Source of the DNA: an uncultured Odoribacter sp. | GTDB taxonomy: Bacteria; Bacteroidota; Bacteroidia; Bacteroidales; Marinifilaceae | Length of the DNA: 64,000 bases | Direction: 5' to 3' | Assembly (NCBI GenBank): GCA_910589025.1 | Contig: CAJURM010000013.1 | Span: forward strand, 1-64,000 | In this document: piece by piece, positions 1 to 10,300 of the stretch | Numbering within the stretch: the first letter of the stretch is position 1 | Layout of the letters: each line of letters starts with the position of its first letter | Notes under the pieces: generated by a model | What the model was told of the DNA's origin: nothing | The model's input: the letters and a program-made list of their open reading frames with translations, nothing else | The model's database searches: none | Translations under genes and position numbers: made by a program

Positions 1-1
1 A

Positions 2-965
2 TTGACTTCCACAACCGTTTCTGATGGCGGTACTTATTATGTCTACGCTTCTGGTGGCGCGGGTTGCGTTAGTGATACTGTATCGGTAAATATTGAATTG
101 AATACCCGTCCTGTAGTCAACGTGACTTCACCTTTGACGAGTTGTGATAACAGTTTGACGTTGAGTGCGACTTGCAGTGATAATAGTGCCAGTTTGACTT
201 GGTTGAAGAGTGATAATAGTATATTGACTTCCACAACCGTTTCTGATGGCGGTACTTATTATGTCTACGCTTCTGGTGGCGCGGGTTGCGTTAGTGATAC
301 GGTATCAGTAAATATTGAATTGAATACCCGTCCTGTAGTCAATGTGACTTCACCTTTGACGAGTTGTGATAACAGTTTGACGTTGAGTGCGACTTGCAGT
401 GATAATAGTGCCAGTTTGACTTGGTTGAAGAGTGATAATAGTATATTGACTTCCACAACCGTTTCTGATGGCGGTACTTATTATGTCTACGCTTCTGGTG
501 GCGCGGGTTGCGTTAGTGATACGGTATCAGTAAATATTGAATTGAATACCCGTCCTGTAGTCAACGTGACTTCACCATTGACGAGTTGTGATAACAGTTT
601 GACGTTGAGTGCGACTTGCAGTGATAATAGTGCCAGTTTGACTTGGTTGAAGAGTGATAATAGTATATTGACTTCCACAACCGTTTCTGATGGCGGTACT
701 TATTATGTCTACGCTTCTGGTGGTGCGGGTTGCGTTAGTGATACGGTATCAGTAAATGTTGAATTGAATACCCGTCCTGTAGTCAACGTGACTTCACCAT
801 TGACGAGTTGTGATAACAGTTTGACGTTGAGTGCGACTTGCAGTGATAATAGTGCCAGTTTGACTTGGTTGAAGAGTGATAATAGTATATTGACTTCCAC
901 AACCGTTTCTGATGGCGGTACTTATTATGTCTATGCTTCTGGTGGTGCGGGGTGTGTTAGCGATA
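2..965 (+). repeat. 222-bp near-identical tandem repeats
   Basis: Units begin at 2, 224, 446 and 668, and a fifth begins at 890 but diverges after about 965. Only scattered single-base differences separate the copies, for example ccTttg versus ccAttg and gatacTgta versus gatacGgta. The array keeps the reading frame (74 codons). It continues past the left edge, so the copy number is unknown. Confidence 0.95.
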
Positions 966-3900
966 CATTGCCTGTAGCAGTGCAGTTAGGAACACGTCCT
1001 GTGGTTACGGTTGCAGATACGTTGACGAGTTGTGAAAATAGTTTGGTTTTAAGTGCGACTTGCAGTGATAATAATGCAACTTTAAAATGGCTGGAGGGTG
1101 ATAAGGCAACGGCATTGACGTCTGCGACCGTGACGACCTCTGGTACTTATTATGTTTATGCTTTAGGAACTCAGGCTGGTTGTACAAGTGATACGATAGC
1201 TGTGAATGTTCAGCTCGGAACAAAGCCGTTAATCACTGTTATTGATCCACAGACAAGTTGTGGTCGTAGTTTGACTTTAACAGCAATAAGCAGTGACAAT
1301 AGTGCAACTTTAAAATGGCTGGAGAGTGATAAGGCAACAGCATTGACGTCTACGACCGTGACCGCCTCTGGTACTTATTATGTTTATGCTTTAGGAACTC
1401 AGGCTGGTTGTACAAGTGATACGGCAGTTGTGAATGTTCAGCTCGGAACGAAACCGACGCTTGATTTACAGCCTCAATATACTGCTTGCGGAAGCGATGT
1501 GAAAGTTTCATATTCCGGATTAACGGATGCTTCGGCGGTGGTTACTTGGTTGGATAAAGACGGTGCAACGGTGTTGGGGAATGCCAATCCGTTTACTATA
1601 ACAAATGTAATAGAAGATGGAACCTATTATGTTAGTGTTTTGGGTTCCGGATGCGGTGATACGCTACCTATAGTGGTGCGTCCGCATACGGACCCGGAAC
1701 TATCTCTCAATGCCGGCGGTTTTTCAAGCTGTACGCAGGATGTTACATTGAGTTTGACTGCTTTGAGTGATTTGAATGCGACTGTGTATTGGTTAGATAC
1801 GAAGAAACAGCTCCTGGGAACGGGAAGTCCGTTGACAATTAATGAACCGGTGGCTGAGAATGGAATACATTATGTTGTGGCTGTTGGAAGTAGTTGTCAT
1901 AGTGATACGGTGCCGTTTAATGTATTAACGAACTCTGTTCCCGTGATAACGGCTGAATCTTTGTTTACTTCCTGTGATACTTCCGTTACTCTTCGTCTGA
2001 ACTCATTGAGTGATGCCGGGGCAACCGTGAAATGGTTAGCCGGAGATATGAGTACGGTAGTGGCTATTGGTAATCCGGTGGTGACAACGATGCAGGCAAA
2101 CGGTACTTATTATGTTTATGCGGAGGGGGCATCTGTCGGGTGTAACAGTGATACCTTGGAATTGGAAGTGAAAATAAATACTGCTCCGGTGATTACATTG
2201 AATCCGGATGGATATGCCAGTTGTACGGATTTGGTTACGTTGCAATTGTTGACCCTGAGTGACTGGAGTGCGCGTATAGAATGGTTGAATGCTGCCGGTA
2301 AGGTTGTAGCTGTCGGAAACCCGGGTATTATAAATGATGCTTCCGACGGTCAGTACAAGGTACGGGTGACGGGACAGGGATGTGCTAATCCGGTGGAACA
2401 GACCTTTAATGTTAAAACCGGACAAAATAATTTGAGTTTGGATATCAGGCCAACGTGGGACAATTGTAATGGAAATGTTGTTGTTTCTTTGAGTTCTCTT
2501 TCTGATTGGGGGGCAGTTGTGAAATGGTTTGACGGGGATGGAAATTTATTTGCTACAGGTAATCCGATGATTATTTCGAATGCCGATCCCGGAAAATATA
2601 GTGTGATGGCTCAGGAGCCAATGAACGGTTGTAAAAGCGATACGGCCCATTTTGTCATCGTCGCGTGTGATTCGGTAACGGATATTATTGCCGTTGCAAC
2701 GCCGGATACGATTTGTACCGCTAACTCTTCACTGTTGAGTGTTACGTCTCCAGCCGATTATATACCGGTATCTTATGCCTGGTCTCCGTCGGCAGGGTTG
2801 AATGATACTACTTCTGCGACACCCGTATTTACTTCGATGGCTGCAGGGGATTACACCTTTACTGTGAAGACAAAAGATGCAAACGGAGTGGAAAAGACGG
2901 CAACAGTAAGCATTCATGTCGGCACAGGGCAGGCTCCTGTTTTAATGGATTTGGATCCCGTGTATTGCTGGGGAGATTCACTAAAAGCGTATTTGGCAGC
3001 GGGAAGTATTGTACCTGATTCCTATGAATGGTATGTAGACGGTGTTTTACAGACAGGTGTTACGGGAGAGGGATTTGTTATGCCGGCCACGGGTGTTCAT
3101 CATGTGAAAGTAGTGGCTGTTGCCGGCGATTGTAAATCCGATATTGATACGGTAACGGTAGATATTCATAAAGTGACGGTTGCTTTGCCTTCTGTCACTC
3201 AAGGGCCTGTGCCTGTGGGTAGTATCATTCAGGGGACGGCTCAGGCTTCGGGTGGAACTATGCCGTATGTGTATGAAAAAGTTTCTCCGTATGATCTGAC
3301 TTGGTTCGGAGCGGATAATAACCGGTTCCAGTTTGCTGCACAGGCGATGGCTTATCATATTGCTATCTATGCAGTAGATGATATGGGTTGTGTCAGTGAT
3401 ACTGTAGAACATGATATTACCGTAACGGGATATACACCTTTGGATGTGGATTTAAATTCACAATATGGTACTGTCGTATGTCAGGATGGTTCTGCAATTT
3501 TGGAAGCAACGGTAAGTGGAGGTACGGCCGGTTATACTTATGAATGGTATCTGGCGGGACAGGCTAATCCGGTTCGGGTTGTGTCCAACGCTGGTTCAAC
3601 AGATCAGTTAATTGTTGCACCTACTGCCGCATCTTCTTATTATGTGAACGTGAAAGACAATGGTAATCCGTTGGGCTTAGGGAGTGATACCGTACAGTTG
3701 ACCATTAGTCCGACTTTGACGGCGACGGCTGCTGATGCAGGACCTGACATGACTATTGCCAGTGGAGCACAGACTGTTTTGTTGGGTGGCGGCACGAATA
3801 TCCAGGCATGGTTGTGGACTCCTGTGAATATGTTGAATTCTGCGATGGAAGCGGATAAGCAGTATCCTTTGACAAAGGCGCTTACAGCACAACAGGAATA

Positions 3901-6900
3901 TCTGTTATATGTAACGGACGATAATAATTGTGTGAGCTTGCCGGATACGGCGGTGGTAAATGTCACTCCGGACGGTTTGCATTTGAGCCTTGACCCAATC
4001 ATTGATACTTTGTGTTTAGGGAATGATACCTGGATGGTAGTTCGGGAAGCCATGAATGCATTGAGTGCGTCGGCTACATTCAGTTGGACTCCTGCCATGC
4101 CGGAATTGGACGTGAAAAAAGATTCCGCGCATTTTATACCTACTGCTGCTGGCGATTATACTTTTGTTGTTCAGGTAAAAGATGGCAGTAAAGTAGCAGC
4201 GTTAAAAGCAGATATTCACGTTTTGTCATCAGAGGCTCCGAAATTTGATTTAGTGAAGAGCGGAACGCACGACTGTCAGTATGATACGTTGAAAGTCGTT
4301 TATCCGGTTGGAACGACGAATTTTGCATCCTCTTACGAGTGGAAAGAAGACGGTGTCGTTATCAGTTGTACTGATAGTATATTTGTGGTGAATCTGACAG
4401 GGCAACACACTTATGAAGTAACGGGGAAATCAGGTGAATGTAGTGCTTCGGCCAAACAGATTACGGTAGATTTGCAGCCTTCTCCTCTGTTAGATCTGGC
4501 GATAACGGATAGTTGTGGCGTTGGAAAAGTGGTGGCAACCGGTATCGGTGCAACACAAAATTATACCTGGTCGACTATACCTGCCGGAATTGCAACAGCC
4601 GAACAGACGGCCTTCAATTCGGCAACTTATATAATTTCAGCACCGGGAGTTTATTCTATTGAAGTCACAGCTTCCAATGGAACGGTATGTAACATGACCC
4701 GTACATTGTCGGGAGAGGTATTTGGACGGCCCTCTTTGTTGAATTGGGTCGTGGCACCTCAGTCTCCGAATTATCTGGTGAATGATACTGCTTATGTCTC
4801 TGCAAGCGTACAAGCTACAGGTGGAGCACCGATTGTTGTGGGAGGAGATAATGAATATATTTATCATTGGTTCGGCAATTTACCTAAAGATACGGTTATG
4901 CAGACTGTTTCCAGTGTTTATGATGTATTGGTGAAAGAACCGGCCAATTATACAATGAAGGTATTTGCTACGGATGCTAATGGTTGTCCGAGTGACACTC
5001 TGGAAAAAGACATCGTAGTGATGGGGAATAGCTTGCTTGTTACATTGACTTCTCCTTATGGGGACCAGGTGTGTCAGGGAGGTGCTGCTATGTTGGTGGC
5101 CAATGCTGCCGGCGGACAATTGAATTTTGAATATTCTTGGTATAAAGACGGAACTTTAGTAAATTCGCCTCGTACAAATGGATTGAGCGATACCTTATGG
5201 GTTGCTTATGCCGATGTGGATAAATATAGTGTGAAAGTGATGGATCAGTCCGGAATGGTGGGAGCGGATACGATCATCACGTTGGTGCAGGATCCGACAC
5301 ATACGGCTCCCATAATCAGTGCGGGACCGGATATGACAATACAAGCAGGTAATAATACGGTTTTATTAGGAAGCATTACAACAATGGGTACCGGAGGTAT
5401 GACAGTGGCTGATTACGATTGGCATTGGGCTCCGGCAACCGGATTGGCGACTTTTGCCGATACTGCTTATCAATACCCGCAGACTAAGCCTTTAAGTGCC
5501 GATGCATCTTATCAGTTGTATGTGACGGATGGAGACAATTGTCTTAGTTTGCCGGATACGGTGGAAGTAATTATTGATAATGTAAACGGATTGTGTGTGA
5601 AGGCAGAACCGGAGACAGATACCATATGTTTGAATAATACGGTAAGATGGACAGCTGAGATTACTTGTGGTCCGGTACAAGGTGCAACTTATGCCTGGAC
5701 TCCGACGGATTTGTTAGTGGGTAAGGTCGATACGTCGTCAGTGGTATTTAAACCAATGCTTGCAGGGGATTATGCATATGCTGTTTTAGTGACAGGTGCG
5801 AATGGTAAACAGGCTGCAGCAAGAGTCAATGTAAAAGTGAACGATGCGCATGCTCCGTTATTGGCATTGAATGGGCGTTGGGATTGTCAGAACGATACGA
5901 TTAAAGTAACGAATACAGGTGAATCGGTGACGGGATATACATGGCGTTTAGACGGCGGTAGCCCATTGGCAACAACAGATAGTATGTTGATATTGTCTTT
6001 GACTGGTCAGCATACGGTGATGGTATATGCGGAGGCGGCTAACGGTTGTGTGTCCGATACGGTAGAAATAGATGCTATGATCGGAGAAATGCCGGCAGTT
6101 CATATCCTGGAATCCTCTTTTGCTCAATATCGGGACAGTGTTTTCACCTTGCATGTGGATCAGACGGCTCAATTGTTGAATGGTGCGTTTACTTATCAAT
6201 GGACTTCAACGCCGTCGGGTAAAATAGACGGATCGGATTCACAATTGACGATGCGGTCTAAGCCGTTGACAGGTGATGTGGAATATGTATTTAAGGCGAG
6301 CAGTACGGTGAATACTGTTTGTGCTGCAACGGATACAGTGAGGGCATATATTATACCGGATTCGATTGCTTTGGATATTGATAAGGATTCCATTACGGGA
6401 AATATTCTTTTGAAGTGGGATCATACACAACCGGGATTGGAACAGGCGGATTCTGTTCGGATTATGGGTGTGAAATGGGACGGATATGCTGTCGCAACAC
6501 AATATACACCGCGAGCAATGGCTTTGGCGGATTTGGATAAATATTTAGTAGATATTGCAAATGACACTTTGGAATTCTTCTACGCTAATGCAAGCCGCTA
6601 TATCGCAGAGTTAGGACAAAGTTATTATTCTCATTCCAGTGATACAGTTGGGTATTTTAAACAAGGATTAATAGTTGCTTCTGGAAATGTAAATAGTAAG
6701 CGTTTTAATTTTGTTTCATATCCTTTTGATATGTCATCTAAGGGACTTATGAATAGTCAAGATTTTATAAAATTTGTTGGACGTAATGTTTCTGGAAAGT
6801 GTAAAGTTAGTTCTATAGGTGATTTTACTTTTGAAGATCAAGATTGGACTAAAAAACAGACGACGTACAATTGGGTTGCTGGTAATGATTATTGGATTTA

Positions 6901-7312
6901 CGGTTCTTATGGTACTGCATTTGTTTTAGAACCGGGAAAAGTTTATCGTGTAGTTATGCAAAATGACGCATCTGATTATGAGTTGTTACTGTATGGTAAA
7001 TTACCATCAAGATTTGTATATGATTTGAAGCCACTTCCAATGGCTGGTATGACGGGGTATAATTATATATTATTCCCATTAGGCATGTGTGGTTCTCATT
7101 TCTTGATGGATATTGGAGAGCAAATAGTGGATGTAAATTCTGTTGCTCGTTATAGATTTAATGTTAATCAGGATTGGAATAGTATATCGACGAGGATTGT
7201 TGTAGGGGGACAGGCGAGTTGGATTCATACAGGAGGAGTTGCTATTGGCGGATATCCATGGTTACCACTTAGAGTTGTTGTAAATAGTACAAATTTATTT
7301 TGGAGTAAATAG
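2..7312 (+). CDS. Giant Ig-like repeat surface protein, N-terminus outside the window
   Basis: The open frame runs into the left edge, so the start and any signal peptide are missing; 2436 residues are visible. Residues 1-320 are near-identical 74-residue units carrying the motifs DGGTYYVYASG, GCVSDT and LTSCDNSL. More diverged units follow to about residue 880, then PKD/Ig-like domains (AGDYTFTV, YEWYVDG, SDTV). Each 74-residue unit has a few Cys, which would allow intradomain disulfides. From about residue 2120 the pattern stops and a different C-terminal module begins, shared with the next gene. I see no type B T9SS sorting signature (PNGDGxND) at the end. Stop TAG abuts the ATG of the next gene. 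Probably an adhesin or filament-like surface protein exported with the downstream PorP-type partner; the role is inference, the repeat structure is seen directly. Confidence 0.85.
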   Translation: MTSTTVSDGGTYYVYASGGAGCVSDTVSVNIELNTRPVVNVTSPLTSCDNSLTLSATCSDNSASLTWLKSDNSILTSTTVSDGGTYYVYASGGAGCVSDTVSVNIELNTRPVVNVTSPLTSCDNSLTLSATCSDNSASLTWLKSDNSILTSTTVSDGGTYYVYASGGAGCVSDTVSVNIELNTRPVVNVTSPLTSCDNSLTLSATCSDNSASLTWLKSDNSILTSTTVSDGGTYYVYASGGAGCVSDTVSVNVELNTRPVVNVTSPLTSCDNSLTLSATCSDNSASLTWLKSDNSILTSTTVSDGGTYYVYASGGAGCVSDTLPVAVQLGTRPVVTVADTLTSCENSLVLSATCSDNNATLKWLEGDKATALTSATVTTSGTYYVYALGTQAGCTSDTIAVNVQLGTKPLITVIDPQTSCGRSLTLTAISSDNSATLKWLESDKATALTSTTVTASGTYYVYALGTQAGCTSDTAVVNVQLGTKPTLDLQPQYTACGSDVKVSYSGLTDASAVVTWLDKDGATVLGNANPFTITNVIEDGTYYVSVLGSGCGDTLPIVVRPHTDPELSLNAGGFSSCTQDVTLSLTALSDLNATVYWLDTKKQLLGTGSPLTINEPVAENGIHYVVAVGSSCHSDTVPFNVLTNSVPVITAESLFTSCDTSVTLRLNSLSDAGATVKWLAGDMSTVVAIGNPVVTTMQANGTYYVYAEGASVGCNSDTLELEVKINTAPVITLNPDGYASCTDLVTLQLLTLSDWSARIEWLNAAGKVVAVGNPGIINDASDGQYKVRVTGQGCANPVEQTFNVKTGQNNLSLDIRPTWDNCNGNVVVSLSSLSDWGAVVKWFDGDGNLFATGNPMIISNADPGKYSVMAQEPMNGCKSDTAHFVIVACDSVTDIIAVATPDTICTANSSLLSVTSPADYIPVSYAWSPSAGLNDTTSATPVFTSMAAGDYTFTVKTKDANGVEKTATVSIHVGTGQAPVLMDLDPVYCWGDSLKAYLAAGSIVPDSYEWYVDGVLQTGVTGEGFVMPATGVHHVKVVAVAGDCKSDIDTVTVDIHKVTVALPSVTQGPVPVGSIIQGTAQASGGTMPYVYEKVSPYDLTWFGADNNRFQFAAQAMAYHIAIYAVDDMGCVSDTVEHDITVTGYTPLDVDLNSQYGTVVCQDGSAILEATVSGGTAGYTYEWYLAGQANPVRVVSNAGSTDQLIVAPTAASSYYVNVKDNGNPLGLGSDTVQLTISPTLTATAADAGPDMTIASGAQTVLLGGGTNIQAWLWTPVNMLNSAMEADKQYPLTKALTAQQEYLLYVTDDNNCVSLPDTAVVNVTPDGLHLSLDPIIDTLCLGNDTWMVVREAMNALSASATFSWTPAMPELDVKKDSAHFIPTAAGDYTFVVQVKDGSKVAALKADIHVLSSEAPKFDLVKSGTHDCQYDTLKVVYPVGTTNFASSYEWKEDGVVISCTDSIFVVNLTGQHTYEVTGKSGECSASAKQITVDLQPSPLLDLAITDSCGVGKVVATGIGATQNYTWSTIPAGIATAEQTAFNSATYIISAPGVYSIEVTASNGTVCNMTRTLSGEVFGRPSLLNWVVAPQSPNYLVNDTAYVSASVQATGGAPIVVGGDNEYIYHWFGNLPKDTVMQTVSSVYDVLVKEPANYTMKVFATDANGCPSDTLEKDIVVMGNSLLVTLTSPYGDQVCQGGAAMLVANAAGGQLNFEYSWYKDGTLVNSPRTNGLSDTLWVAYADVDKYSVKVMDQSGMVGADTIITLVQDPTHTAPIISAGPDMTIQAGNNTVLLGSITTMGTGGMTVADYDWHWAPATGLATFADTAYQYPQTKPLSADASYQLYVTDGDNCLSLPDTVEVIIDNVNGLCVKAEPETDTICLNNTVRWTAEITCGPVQGATYAWTPTDLLVGKVDTSSVVFKPMLAGDYAYAVLVTGANGKQAAARVNVKVNDAHAPLLALNGRWDCQNDTIKVTNTGESVTGYTWRLDGGSPLATTDSMLILSLTGQHTVMVYAEAANGCVSDTVEIDAMIGEMPAVHILESSFAQYRDSVFTLHVDQTAQLLNGAFTYQWTSTPSGKIDGSDSQLTMRSKPLTGDVEYVFKASSTVNTVCAATDTVRAYIIPDSIALDIDKDSITGNILLKWDHTQPGLEQADSVRIMGVKWDGYAVATQYTPRAMALADLDKYLVDIANDTLEFFYANASRYIAELGQSYYSHSSDTVGYFKQGLIVASGNVNSKRFNFVSYPFDMSSKGLMNSQDFIKFVGRNVSGKCKVSSIGDFTFEDQDWTKKQTTYNWVAGNDYWIYGSYGTAFVLEPGKVYRVVMQNDASDYELLLYGKLPSRFVYDLKPLPMAGMTGYNYILFPLGMCGSHFLMDIGEQIVDVNSVARYRFNVNQDWNSISTRIVVGGQASWIHTGGVAIGGYPWLPLRVVVNSTNLFWSK
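1077..1450 (+). repeat. Second tandem repeat family, 228-bp period
   Basis: The stretch starting caactttaaaatggctgga at 1077 recurs at 1305 with few changes, up to the shared gttcagctcggaac (about 1208 and 1436). It is a diverged relative of the 222-bp unit with its own recent duplication. Confidence 0.8.
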
Positions 7313-10300
7313 ATGAGAAAAGTATTTGTTATACTGTTGTGCTTTTTGATTACATGCAATTTGTTTGCTCAGACAATTATTCCTGTTGATGGAGGACATA
7401 ATGGTGCTGCGAATAAGAATGATGGAGCTTATTTAACATTTCCGATTATGACATCGGAGTCTGATATAAATTGTATTACTTATTTTGTAAAAGTTCAGAC
7501 TACTACTTGGTTGGTTCCTGGGGCATATGCGACAGAGACAACCTATACGGTAGGTAATATTGATAAAGATGGAAATCCAACATCAACTCCGAAATCTTTT
7601 TTACAAGCGACAGATTATGGATACGTTATTTTTTTAAATTTTGATGATTTTGGAGGAGATGGAGTCATTGCAAGTGATAAGTATTCTTTTTCTATTGAAG
7701 TCAAAGATAAATGTACAGAGGATGTTGATACGAGAAATTGGGGTGTGGGGGACTGGGAGTATTTTTTACAGGAAAACTTGACGTTAGGAGGGAAAGTAAC
7801 ATTAAGTATATCAGTTCCTGATATTGCGGCAAATATTTGTGAGGGGAGTATTCTGGATGTAAGTACAGTGGCGACAGTGTCGAATGCTGATGCGGGGGGG
7901 GCTTATTCCATAGCATTGACTGACGGAGGGGGAACCAATACCTTTAATCCTTCTTATGCGACAGTAAGCGGAGATGTAATTAAGATTGCGTCGAATTGTC
8001 CTGCTGGAAATTATACAGTAAAAGCTACGGTGACGGATGCAGCGTCTAATACGGCAGAAACAACGTTTTCTTTTGCAGTAAATGCAAAACCGGATATTAC
8101 GATTTCGGCTAATCCGGGTACGACAATTTGTAAAGGTGTGCCTTTGACGCTATCTATTACGGACGCGGAACAGGTGGCAAACCAATATGCTTGGGATGCG
8201 GTGGGAACTTCAACCGATAATAATTTACCTTCGCATACTACTTTTAATTCGGGGAATGCGACATATTCTGCAGCTCCGACTGGAACAATGACTTATCAGG
8301 CTGTTGCTAAATCAGCAGCAGGATGTGTGGATACAACAGAGTTGTTGATCACAGTAAATGAAGCTCCTATGGCTACGCTGGCTGCTTCAAGTTCAACGGT
8401 TTGTTCCGGAGAGACAATTACTTTGACGGCAACAGTTGCTGCCGGACAGACAGCTGATAGTTGGAAATGGGTAAATCCGAGTTCTGCGGTGACAGCTAAT
8501 AGCTTAACTGTAACCCCTGTGAATCCAGGAAGTACACCGTCTTCAATAACCTACCGGGTAAAATCTGTAAAAGGGACCTGTGAGTCTGCCGACTATACGG
8601 CTACCGTTACAGTTAATCCCAAGCCGAATTTATCTGTGACGGCACAGCCGGTGGCACAATGTGAAGGTAATCAGATTAATCTTGCTTCTGCAATACTTGG
8701 AGGAGCAACAGGCTTAACACTAGCTTATTATTCTGATGCGAATTGTACTAATTCAACCTCAACATCTCAGACGGTTGCTTTTGCCGATTCGCCGAAGTCA
8801 TTTTGGGTTGTGGGAAAAAACGCAACAACGGGATGTTCCGACACCGTGGAATTGAAAGCTACGGTAAATCAGAATCCGGTAAAACCGACGATTACTGGTC
8901 CGACGGAAGTATGTGAAGGAAGTACGGCGACTTTGACAGTGGGAGCAGTAGCGGGTGTTACTTATAAATGGTATAATGCAACAGGTGGACAGGTCGGTAC
9001 GGGGACTTCTTATACAACTCCGGCATTTACTGCCGCTGCTTCTTATACTGTAGAGGCAGAAGTTGCTGGTGGATGTAAGACGGCATCAGATGTATATAAC
9101 ATAGCGATAAATAAGAAACCTGTGGTTGTTATTCCGGCAATTGCGGATGTTTGTGCCGGGACGGATATCAGTGTGTCGGCAACGTTGTCAAATGGTACGG
9201 CGCCTTATCATCATTATATATGGACTGTGAGTTCGGAACATGGAGGAGAAGCTCTGACAGTACAGAGTGATAGTACCAAGGTGAATGCTACTTTAGGAAA
9301 GGGTATAAATACTTTTACATTGACCGTGACGGATGCAAAAGGATGTACAGGTACGGTTTCTCAACAGGGAAATGGTGGTTATATACAGAATCCGAGTCTG
9401 ACTGCTAATCCGTCTACTTTTGTTGAGGGTACTTCTTCAAGTTTAACTTTGACGGCGGGAGGTGATGGTGTCAGAGGAGCCGGAGCGGTTACAGATTATG
9501 ATTATAGCCAGTTGAGTCCGGTTGCGATGCATTTGGGGAATACTGCAACAACGACGTTTAATCCGCCCTTACCTACGGCTCCAACGAAATATCAGGTTGT
9601 AATGACTACGGCAAAGGGATGTAAGGATTCGGCTGAGGTACAAGTTCAGTATACTGCCCGGGAATTGGCATGGAATAAGTTGCAGGGGGATACGGTATGT
9701 CTTGCTGATTTGAATGGTGGGGCTGTATTGAGGGCTAAAGCTATCTTTGGAACTACACCTTATGCCTATCAATGGGATAATCTTCCGACCGCAGCCGGTG
9801 TTCAATCTCAAGTTGCACAGGGGGATTCATTAATATTGACATTTGATGCGACTACAGCAACTGCCGGAGAGTATCCTGTGAAGGTAACTCTTACAGATGC
9901 AGCAGGTAAAACTATAACTCAGAATGTGAAATTGATTATCGGTGCAACACCTGATGTGAAAATTAACGGAGATGTTTCGGCTGATATAGCGGTCTGTCTG
10001 AATTCAACTTTAACACTTACGGCTTCTGCTTCACTGGCGGAAAATGTAACGTGGTTGTGGAAAGAGCCTTCAACACTAAGTTCTCCGAATAATAAAACAC
10101 AGGTTGTATCTACTACAACAGTCAATACAACAGGAACTACCTATAAGGTTGTTGGTACTTCAGTGTATGGTTGTGTGGATTCAGCAGCACGGAAAGTAAT
10201 AATAAATGATTTGCCTGCGGTTGTTTTAACAGCAAATTATGATTCCGTATGTCCCGGTAATTCGGTAAGAGTCGAGGTTACGAGTGGCGGAGCAAGTACA

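Noticed and set aside
43..900. Four identical-looking 63-residue frames on the minus strand at 222-bp spacing
   Set aside because: They are reverse-strand shadows of the tandem repeat in the giant gene; spacing and boundaries follow the repeat exactly.
2..965. CRISPR-like array
   Set aside because: Units are 222 bp, adjoin without spacers and are translated in frame.
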